Notes under the pieces: model-generated
Told to the model about the DNA's origin: nothing
Database searches by the model: none
What the model saw: only the letters and a program-made list of their open reading frames with translations
NCBI GenBank assembly: GCA_017560175.1
Contig: JAFYOK010000207.1
Span: 1-6,625, forward strand
Length of the DNA stretch: 6,625 bases
Source of the DNA: Clostridia bacterium
GTDB taxonomy: Bacteria > Bacillota > Clostridia > Oscillospirales > Butyricicoccaceae
Direction: 5' to 3'
Program-made: the position numbers and the translations under genes
In this document: positions 1 to 3,631 of the stretch, one piece after another
Numbering within the stretch: position 1 is the stretch's first letter
Layout: each line of letters begins with the position of its first letter

Positions 1-451
1 ATGCCTGCTGCAGGGTATGACCCTTGTTGATCATTTGCACAGCCGGTGCATAACCGGTCTCGATGCCGATATACAGGTCATTGAATCCGGCCGCATACAG
101 GGCGCGCAGTTCTTCATCGGTCTTGTCCATCAGATCACGGATGGAGCAATAGCCTGTCAGCACTTCCACTCTGGGCAGATACTGACGGATCAGCCGCGCC
201 AGATGGAGCAGCTTGTCGGCCGACAGGATAAAGGGGTCGCCGTTCTGCAGATAGAGGCGGGTGATCTCTCGACCCGATTGGGCCAGTTCCTTCAGATCCT
301 GCTCCACCTGCCACAGAGGGGCAACGCAGAACTCGGTCTTTCGATACATGTCACAAAATGCACACTTATTGTGAGAACAGCCCACCGTGACTTCCAGCAT
401 GGCGGTCTCTGCTTCGGTGGGCGGACGGTAGGTCTGTCCGGTCAGATGCAT
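1..451 (-). CDS. Radical SAM protein, N-terminal 150 residues (cut by window edge)
   Basis: This is the N-terminal part of a radical SAM enzyme, which would bind a [4Fe-4S] cluster and cleave S-adenosylmethionine. Translating the minus strand from ATG at 451 gives an open frame to the window edge. The cluster motif is C25-SHNK-C30-AF-C33 followed by DMY. This is a CX4CX2C spacing, not the usual CX3CX2C. It is followed by QNGDPF (69-74), in the place where radical SAM proteins carry a glycine-rich SAM-binding strand, and GIETG (129-133), typical of the Elp3/MiaB-like radical SAM fold. I recall CSxNxCxFC as characteristic of a clostridial subgroup of uncharacterised radical SAM proteins. The substrate is unknown. 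It is the fourth gene of a minus-strand operon, 10 bases after the preceding stop, with an AGGAGG site overlapping that stop. The C-terminus is outside the window. Family is confident; function is not. Confidence 0.88.
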   Translation of the reverse strand, partial: MHLTGQTYRPPTEAETAMLEVTVGCSHNKCAFCDMYRKTEFCVAPLWQVEQDLKELAQSGREITRLYLQNGDPFILSADKLLHLARLIRQYLPRVEVLTGYCSIRDLMDKTDEELRALYAAGFNDLYIGIETGYAPAVQMINKGHTLQQA

Positions 452-455
452 AATA

Positions 456-463
456 CCCCTCCT
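456..463 (-). promoter_or_regulatory. Ribosome binding site of the radical SAM gene, overlapping the upstream stop codon
   Basis: The minus strand reads AGGAGGGG here, five bases before ATG at 451. The motif shares two bases with the TAG stop (464-462) of the 109-residue membrane protein gene. This supports the ATG at 451 as the true start and suggests translational coupling, because ribosomes ending the upstream gene uncover this site. Confidence 0.8.
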
Positions 464-791
464 ATTTCTTTCTGTATTTTCCTTCGATGCCAACGGTATA
501 GATGATCATCATGGCAAGGGATCCAAAAACGATGCCCAGCATCGACAGCACGATCCCGGCTGTATTCTGTCCTTTCAGCATGGGCAATCCCAATGGAATA
601 AAGGCCAGACCTCCGATGATCAACAGCTTTCCTACGGCACGGTTATATCCTCGGACATCGGTCACGGCAATAGGCTTGACATTGGCCCAGAAGCCGACCT
701 CTTTTTTTGCAAAAAAGGCACAAACACCAAGCACTGCCAACAGGATTCCACAGGCGCTCCAGACCAGAAAGCCAACGATGCTGCCTGTCAT
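462..791 (-). CDS. Small three-helix membrane protein, DUF3784-like
   Basis: A 109-residue integral membrane protein of unknown function. Three hydrophobic segments are visible at about residues 5-27, 55-72 and 78-100, and the C-terminus is basic (KYRKK). Between helices 1 and 2 is a soluble stretch, FFAKKEVGFWANVKP followed by VTDVRGYNRAVGKL. That pattern (basic residues, VGF, VKP, then D-V-x-x-YN-R/K-AVG) resembles Firmicutes DUF3784-type small membrane proteins as I remember them; this assignment is tentative. The start at 791 lies 3 bases after the TAA of the 84-residue gene, with only a weak AGAAG ribosome binding match inside that gene's last codons, so translation is probably coupled. 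It is the third gene of the HD-hydrolase operon. No catalytic motif is seen. Confidence 0.78.
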   Translation of the reverse strand: MTGSIVGFLVWSACGILLAVLGVCAFFAKKEVGFWANVKPIAVTDVRGYNRAVGKLLIIGGLAFIPLGLPMLKGQNTAGIVLSMLGIVFGSLAMMIIYTVGIEGKYRKK

Positions 792-794
792 TTT

Positions 795-1049
795 TTACTT
801 CTTGCTGCCCAGCATCATACCGACGTTGAGACCCCATAACATGCCAAGGGAAACGCCAACACCAACGCCGATAGCCTTGACCAACATACCCAGAACATAA
901 CCGCCGATCATGCCGACAGCCGCGCTGATGCCCAGGATGTTGTCATTGACCTGCACGTTATTCTTCTTGTTCTTATTGAATGTGATCAGTGCGGATGCTG
1001 CGCCAATGATGGCCAGGATCCAGGGGTAGAACTTCACAAGCAGTTCCAT
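795..1049 (-). CDS. Small glycine-zipper membrane protein, unknown function
   Basis: An 84-residue hydrophobic protein. Residues 8-24 form one likely membrane helix. A short polar, basic stretch follows (NKNKKNN, 25-31), then a long glycine-rich hydrophobic region from 38 to 81. Glycines recur every four residues at 61, 65, 69, 73, 77 and 81, and also at 46, 50 and 54, a GxxxG glycine-zipper pattern that in other proteins drives tight helix packing and oligomerisation. The C-terminus is GSKK. ATG at 1049 is preceded by AGGAGA at 1063-1058, which lies in the last codons of the HD gene; the gap to that gene's stop is 3 bases. I do not recognise a named family. The gene is credible because of its strong ribosome binding site, tight operon spacing and coherent membrane character. 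Confidence 0.75.
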   Translation of the reverse strand: MELLVKFYPWILAIIGAASALITFNKNKKNNVQVNDNILGISAAVGMIGGYVLGMLVKAIGVGVGVSLGMLWGLNVGMMLGSKK

Positions 1050-1052
1050 ATT

Positions 1053-1499
1053 TTAAATCTCCTTTTTCTCCATACTTTCCAGCAACGTAATAGCTGCCGC
1101 ATACTTTTCCGCCCGCATACGGTCACGGTCGGTGATGATATCCAGACGGGAAAGATCGCTGTTGTGCCGCAGGTCGGCCAGTTTGACCGCCCTTGCAATG
1201 GGATGACTGCCGATGGCTGCCACATAGTCCATATAGGGCACAGCCGGATCGTGGGTCATCAGCCCCACCGCTTCCAATACAGCCTGCGGAAATCCCATCG
1301 CTTCGAGGTCTGCCAATGTATAGCTGCTGTCCTCCACTACGTCGTGGAGCAGTGCTGTGCAAACAGTTTCTTCATCAGTCATCTGTTCAGCCAGATGAAA
1401 AGGATGAAAAACATAGGGCAGGCCGCTTTTGTCCACCTGATCCTTATGGGCATCAAAGCAGATCTGCATAGCCTTTCTGGTCATCGCTGTATATACCAT
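1053..1499 (-). CDS. Stand-alone RelA/SpoT-type HD phosphohydrolase (putative small alarmone hydrolase)
   Basis: A 148-residue cytosolic HD-domain protein that covers just the hydrolase part of RelA/SpoT enzymes, with no synthetase, TGS or ACT domain. The signature is complete: H32 (FHPF), H52-D53 (LLHDVVED), E56-D57, and D109 in KLADLRHN. In RelA/SpoT family HD domains H, HD and the later D bind Mn2+ and the ED pair assists hydrolysis, so removal of the 3' pyrophosphate of (p)ppGpp is the likely activity, though related HD proteins act on other nucleotides. I chose ATG at 1499 because GGAGG lies at 1510-1506, seven bases upstream; an in-frame ATG at 1514 has no such site and falls only a few bases from the predicted transcript start. 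It is first in a four-gene operon under the promoter at 1529-1557. The link to the membrane and radical SAM partners is unexplained. Confidence 0.88.
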   Translation of the reverse strand: MVYTAMTRKAMQICFDAHKDQVDKSGLPYVFHPFHLAEQMTDEETVCTALLHDVVEDSSYTLADLEAMGFPQAVLEAVGLMTHDPAVPYMDYVAAIGSHPIARAVKLADLRHNSDLSRLDIITDRDRMRAEKYAAAITLLESMEKKEI

Positions 1500-1528
1500 G
1501 GCACACCTCCGCATAACTCTCTATTTTA

Positions 1529-1557
1529 ATTATCTCAAAAAAAACGGCCCCCGTCAA
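1529..1557 (-). promoter_or_regulatory. Sigma-A-type promoter for the HD-hydrolase operon
   Basis: The minus strand carries TTGACG (1557-1552), a 17-base spacer, and GATAAT (1534-1529), five of six matches in each box. Transcription would begin near 1522, leaving a short leader with the GGAGG at 1510-1506. The -35 box lies in the loop and 3' arm of the preceding gene's terminator hairpin, and the spacer contains that terminator's T-run. Confidence 0.72.
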
Positions 1558-1567
1558 TCGGAGGCCG
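1537..1567 (-). terminator. Intrinsic terminator of the YitT-family gene
   Basis: Minus strand: a 9-bp stem CGGCCTCCG / CGGGGGCCG (one G-U pair) closes a five-base loop ATTGA and is followed at once by eight T's. It begins 14 bases after the YitT-family stop. On the opposite strand no T-run follows, so it works only for minus-strand transcripts. Confidence 0.92.
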
Positions 1568-1580
1568 CAGAAGTTTCTGT

Positions 1581-2492
1581 TTATGCGATGGAACCGCTGC
1601 CGGTATCAAAGAGCTCCTTCTTGCGATTGCCATACATATCGCGCTGCTTGAAATTGCCGATGACGCCGCTGGCTGTCGACAGAACCGCAAAGGAATTGGG
1701 GTAAGCGCGAACGATATCGCTGAGGACGGGCAGCTGGTCGCGGCCCATGACACAAATGAGGATGTTAGTCTCACGGCCCAGATACATACCCTTGGCAGGA
1801 ACAACGGTGGCGCTGCGGTGCAGACGGGAAATAATATCCTGAGACATTTCTTCGGGATATTCGGTGATGATCTCACAGCGGACAGCGCTGCGGCCGCTCT
1901 TCATCAGCGAGTCGGAAACGGTAGAGGCCGTGAAGCAGAACATGATGCAGAGAATGACAGGCTCGATCTGGAAGCCAAAGACAAAGTAAGATGTACCTGC
2001 AATGCAGCAGTTGATGGCAAATGTGATCCAGAAGAAGTCCTGCTGGGGGCGATACTTACGAATGACGGCAGCAATAAAGTCAATACCGCCGCTGCTGGCG
2101 CTATACTTGGCCAGCATAGAATAGCAGGCACCGTTGATGACACCGGCGACCAGAGGACCAAGGATGGTGCTGGTGCCGTTGGCTGTGGAATAGGTAAAGG
2201 CGCTCAGATCGATGCTGCCCAGCACAATAAGGGCCAGAGAGTTGGCCAGAACATAGACCATACTACGGATGGCCATCGACTTGCTGATCGATTTCCATGC
2301 CATAATGGCCAGAGGAACATTGATAATCAGGCTGAGATAACCGACATTGATGCCGGTGATATGGCGGATCATGGTACAGATACCGGTCAGACCCGAGGGG
2401 GCAAAGCTGTTGGGCGCAACGAACAGCTGATAGTTGAGGGCGCATATCATAGCCAGACCGATGATCATCAGATAGGTCAGTGTTTTCTTCAT
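1581..2492 (-). CDS. YitT-family membrane protein with DUF2179 domain
   Basis: A complete 303-residue protein of the YitT family (DUF161 membrane domain plus DUF2179). Hydrophobic segments lie at about 5-25, 51-66, 78-95, 108-128, 152-174 and 178-192. Family-typical patches are VAPNSFAPSGLTGI (25-38) and SSGGIDFIA (133-141). The soluble C-terminal DUF2179 domain spans about 207-281, including the GMYLGRETNILICV strand region and the VIGNF end. Members are widespread in Firmicutes; their role is unsettled, with transport or small-ligand sensing proposed. Length is normal for the family (about 280-300), with a slightly long polar tail after 281. The start at 2492 follows AAAAGGAGAG about eight bases upstream. 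It is monocistronic, ending at the terminator at 1537-1567, and faces away from the metal operon. No transported substrate can be inferred. Confidence 0.93.
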   Translation of the reverse strand: MKKTLTYLMIIGLAMICALNYQLFVAPNSFAPSGLTGICTMIRHITGINVGYLSLIINVPLAIMAWKSISKSMAIRSMVYVLANSLALIVLGSIDLSAFTYSTANGTSTILGPLVAGVINGACYSMLAKYSASSGGIDFIAAVIRKYRPQQDFFWITFAINCCIAGTSYFVFGFQIEPVILCIMFCFTASTVSDSLMKSGRSAVRCEIITEYPEEMSQDIISRLHRSATVVPAKGMYLGRETNILICVMGRDQLPVLSDIVRAYPNSFAVLSTASGVIGNFKQRDMYGNRKKELFDTGSGSIA

Positions 2493-2552
2493 AAAAAAAC
2501 TCTCCTTTTATAATGTTCTTCCTTCTTTTCCATGCGCCGCAGACACCACAGC

Positions 2553-2640
2553 ATTTGCTGTAAGCAAATATATCGCTGTGCGGAGCACAATACCTCTTTC
2601 CGAAGGAAAATTTCACTCGTCCGAAGGACAAATATCACTG
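2553..2640. repeat. Array of four short hairpins with ATATCAC-like linkers
   Basis: Four perfect small inverted repeats follow one another: ATTTGC-TGTAA-GCAAAT (2553-2569), TGTGC-GGA-GCACA (2577-2589), TTTCC-GAA-GGAAA (2597-2609) and GTCC-GAA-GGAC (2619-2629). They are separated by related linkers (ATATCGC, ATACCTC, ATTTCACTC, AATATCACTG) and start every 20-24 bases. Three of four have GNA triloops. The stems differ while loop type and linkers are kept, so this is a structured repeat and not a simple tandem duplication. If the promoter at 2665-2693 is used, the array lies in the 5' leader of the YitT-family transcript. Confidence 0.8.
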
Positions 2641-2664
2641 CCCTGTCAAGGACTTTATGCCCCT

Positions 2665-2693
2665 ATCATACCTCCTTTACTTTGCGAAAACAA
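2665..2693 (-). promoter_or_regulatory. Possible promoter of the YitT-family gene
   Basis: Minus strand: TTGTTT (2693-2688), 17 bases, TATGAT (2670-2665). The -10 matches at five of six positions, but the -35 only at its TTG. It would give a leader of about 165 bases containing the hairpin array. This is the best candidate I see, but only moderately supported. Confidence 0.4.
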
Positions 2694-2735
2694 GTCGAAT
2701 TGTCAACAAATTAACAATGTGTTTCAGGCTTTCTA

Positions 2736-2764
2736 TTGACATTCCCAACAGAATGTTCTATGCT
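2736..2764 (+). promoter_or_regulatory. Sigma-A-type promoter of the csoR / metal efflux operon
   Basis: A perfect TTGACA (2736-2741), a 17-base spacer and TATGCT (2759-2764, four of six matches) predict a transcript start near 2771. The CsoR-type palindrome begins just after this point, as expected for a promoter blocked by its own repressor. Confidence 0.7.
2739..2756. other. Dyad ACATTC-N6-GAATGT between the -35 and -10 of the csoR promoter
   Basis: Perfect 6-bp half-sites flank CCAACA. The dyad overlaps the end of the -35 box and fills most of the promoter spacer, where a regulator would control polymerase access. It does not resemble the G/C-tract CsoR operator downstream, so if real it would bind a second regulator. 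A 6+6 dyad may arise by chance. Confidence 0.4.
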
Positions 2765-2772
2765 ATATCCAG

Positions 2773-2790
2773 ACCCCCTCCCCGGGGGGT
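2773..2790. promoter_or_regulatory. Likely CsoR-family operator
   Basis: ACCCCC-TCCCC-GGGGGGT is a G/C-tract palindrome bounded by A and T. CsoR/RcnR/InrS-family repressors bind this kind of site (runs of C and G flanked by AT bases). It covers roughly +3 to +20 of the predicted transcript and lies 24 bases before the csoR start codon, which fits autoregulation of the whole operon. Confidence 0.75.
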
Positions 2791-2814
2791 AGGGAAAGAA
2801 AGGAGGACCGAACG

Positions 2815-3081
2815 ATGTCCCACAGCCACTACAGCAAAAGCCTCGATACACGTCTGGCCACTGTCGAAGGCTCCATCGCCGCCATCCGCCGTATGATGGC
2901 CGACGGCCGCCCCTGTGAGGAGATCCTCCTCCAGCTCAAAGCTGCCGAAAGTTCGATCAGCAAGATCTCCAAGCTGGTGCTGAAAGATCATTTTGAATTG
3001 TGCGTCAAAGAAGGCATTGAAAACGGCGACGAGAGCGCCATTGAGAGCTTTTCCAACATCCTGGAGAAGTATGTAAAATAA
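2815..3081 (+). CDS. csoR: CsoR/RcnR-family metal-sensing transcriptional repressor
   Basis: An 88-residue all-helical DUF156 protein with the family's normal length. Such proteins form tetramers, bind operator DNA in the apo form and release it on metal binding. The ligand positions read C34, H59 and C63, matching the C-H-C set of Cu(I)-sensing CsoR (C36/H61/C65 in M. tuberculosis). The N-terminus also has H3 and H5, and RcnR uses an N-terminal His for Ni/Co, so metal specificity is open. SRL-like DTRLATVEG (11-19) and the helix RRMMADGRPCEEIL (25-38) are typical. The ATG at 2815 has AAGGAGGA at 2800-2807. It heads the efflux operon and is preceded by a matching operator. The downstream ATPase is of the Zn/Cd/Pb subgroup, so Zn or Cd sensing cannot be excluded despite the C-H-C set. 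Confidence 0.92.
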   Translation: MSHSHYSKSLDTRLATVEGSIAAIRRMMADGRPCEEILLQLKAAESSISKISKLVLKDHFELCVKEGIENGDESAIESFSNILEKYVK

Positions 3082-3109
3082 CTCTATGGCGCTTCTGTGC
3101 TGCATCTAT

Positions 3110-3263
3110 AGCCTTCCCCTGTGGGGAAGGTGGCATTGGCGAAGACAATGACGGATGAGGGCGGCCATTTGGCCGTATTGAATTTTAGATAGGATTGAAT
3201 ACAGCCTAACGGCTGCACTCATCCACCATCTCAGATGGTCCCCCTTCCCTGATAGGGAAGGCT
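3110..3263. mobile_element. MITE-like palindromic element between csoR and the HMA gene
   Basis: A 154-bp non-coding element with inverted ends AGCCTTCCC (3110-3118) and GGGAAGGCT (3255-3263). Each end is itself a hairpin: CCTTCCCC-TGT-GGGGAAGG (3112-3130) and CCTTCCCT-GAT-AGGGAAGG (3243-3261). Inside are CATTG...CAATG (3134-3150), CGGCC-ATTT-GGCCG (3162-3175), CAGCC-TAAC-GGCTG (3202-3215) and ACCAT...ATGGT (3225-3239). GGATGAG (3153-3159) pairs with CTCATCC (3218-3224), so the whole element can fold as one branched palindrome. I recall near-identical elements in many copies in Faecalibacterium-like genomes. It carries no transposase, and no target duplication was identified. Confidence 0.78.
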
Positions 3264-3283
3264 CCCTCTCCACATACCGCAAA

Positions 3284-3311
3284 TATTCATTATTCACTAT
3301 TCACTGTTCAT
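3284..3311. repeat. Four tandem heptamers TATTCAY
   Basis: TATTCAT, TATTCAC, TATTCAC and TGTTCAT follow one another without gaps just downstream of the MITE-like element, then run into an AT-rich stretch. This is a short, slightly degenerate 7-bp tandem array ahead of the HMA gene. It may vary in copy number by slippage. I see no clear promoter in it. Confidence 0.7.
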
Positions 3312-3319
3312 TATTTTAT

Positions 3320-3334
3320 TATACCGGAGGTATA
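3320..3334 (+). promoter_or_regulatory. Dyad containing the ribosome binding site of the HMA gene
   Basis: TATACC-GGA-GGTATA is a perfect 6-bp dyad with a three-base centre. The ribosome binding site CGGAGG (3325-3330) lies inside it, eight bases before ATG at 3339. As RNA it could form a small hairpin hiding the site; as DNA it resembles a compact operator. The site decides the HMA start codon. Confidence 0.55.
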
Positions 3335-3338
3335 TATC

Positions 3339-3551
3339 ATGAAGAAGACATTCAAGCTGGAAGATCTGGATTGCGCAAACTGCGCAGCAGGCATGGAGCG
3401 CGGCATTCAGGCCCTGGACGGCGTTATTTCCGCCACCGTTAATTTCATGGGCATGAAGCTGATCCTCGAGGCAGAAGATGCCAAGTGGGAAGAAGTCCTG
3501 AAGGCTGCTCAGAAGGTCGCCGACAAGTACGACACCACCATCGTCCGCTAA
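3339..3551 (+). CDS. Free-standing heavy-metal-associated (HMA) domain protein, metallochaperone
   Basis: A 70-residue single HMA domain with the ferredoxin-like beta-alpha-beta-beta-alpha-beta pattern. The metal loop is L-D11-C12-A-N-C15-A. The CxxC pair binds a soft metal, and the Asp directly before it is typical of the HMA domains of Zn/Cd/Pb ATPases such as ZntA, whereas Cu chaperones usually have M-T/H-C. The second helix and last strand end in DTTIVR, giving normal domain length. It probably delivers metal to, or regulates, the ATPase encoded 80 bases downstream, which lacks the N-terminal HMA domain of CadA/ZntA, so the two together rebuild the usual fused protein. The start is set by CGGAGG at 3325-3330. 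A terminator follows it directly, so it may be made in excess over the ATPase. Confidence 0.92.
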   Translation: MKKTFKLEDLDCANCAAGMERGIQALDGVISATVNFMGMKLILEAEDAKWEEVLKAAQKVADKYDTTIVR

Positions 3552-3561
3552 ATCGGATCCG

Positions 3562-3590
3562 AGGGGGATGGGGTTTCCCTTCCCCCTTTT
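3562..3590 (+). terminator. Intrinsic terminator between the HMA gene and the ATPase gene
   Basis: AGGGGGATGGG (3562-3572) pairs with CCCTTCCCCCT (3577-3587) around the loop GTTT, with one internal T-T mismatch, followed by a T-rich tail (TTTTCTT, from 3587). It begins 10 bases after the HMA stop. It should end part of the transcripts and lower ATPase expression relative to the sensor and chaperone. Confidence 0.75.
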
Positions 3591-3631
3591 CTTCCGCTCC
3601 ACCATCAACACATTGTGAGGAATCCTAAGAT

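Larger units (their letters stand above)
2493..2814. other. Divergent intergenic region between the YitT-family gene and csoR
   Basis: No credible gene is seen in these 322 bases. From left to right they hold the ribosome binding site of the YitT-family gene (about 2502-2510, minus strand), a hairpin array (2553-2640), a possible minus-strand promoter (2665-2693), an AT-rich stretch (about 2680-2735), and the csoR promoter and operator (2736-2790). An AAAGGAGGT match on the minus strand (about 2680-2672) has no properly spaced start codon. Confidence 0.7.

Noticed and set aside
17..505. A 162-codon plus-strand open frame at the left edge
   Set aside because: It is antisense to the radical SAM gene, whose cysteine motif, start and ribosome binding site are clear.
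1053..1499. Antitoxin half of an alarmone-synthetase toxin-antitoxin pair
   Set aside because: No small alarmone synthetase is encoded next to it; the neighbours are membrane proteins and a radical SAM enzyme.
1500..1514. Upstream ATG (1514) as the start of the HD protein
   Set aside because: It has no ribosome binding site and would begin a few bases after the predicted transcript start, whereas ATG 1499 has GGAGG at ideal spacing.
1818..2513. A 231-codon plus-strand open frame opposite the YitT-family gene
   Set aside because: It is antisense to a clear YitT-family protein, with a shadow-like composition (rich in D, G, A, Q and H) and no convincing start signal.
2644..2649. TTGACA on the minus strand as the -35 box of the YitT-family gene
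   Set aside because: The sequence 17 bases downstream is CTTCGG, part of a hairpin arm, with no -10 match at any usual spacing.
2701..2706. Another minus-strand TTGACA upstream of the YitT-family gene
   Set aside because: At 17 or 18 bases the -10 would be AAAGTA or AAGTAA, a poor match; the TATGAT box is 30 bases away, too far to pair with it.
3106..3297. A 63-codon minus-strand open frame
   Set aside because: It lies almost entirely within the MITE-like palindromic element and simply translates its inverted repeats.
3293..3322. Promoter for the HMA gene (TTCACT-18-TATTAT)
   Set aside because: The -35 is weak and the predicted start would fall inside the ribosome binding site, so it could not support normal translation initiation.
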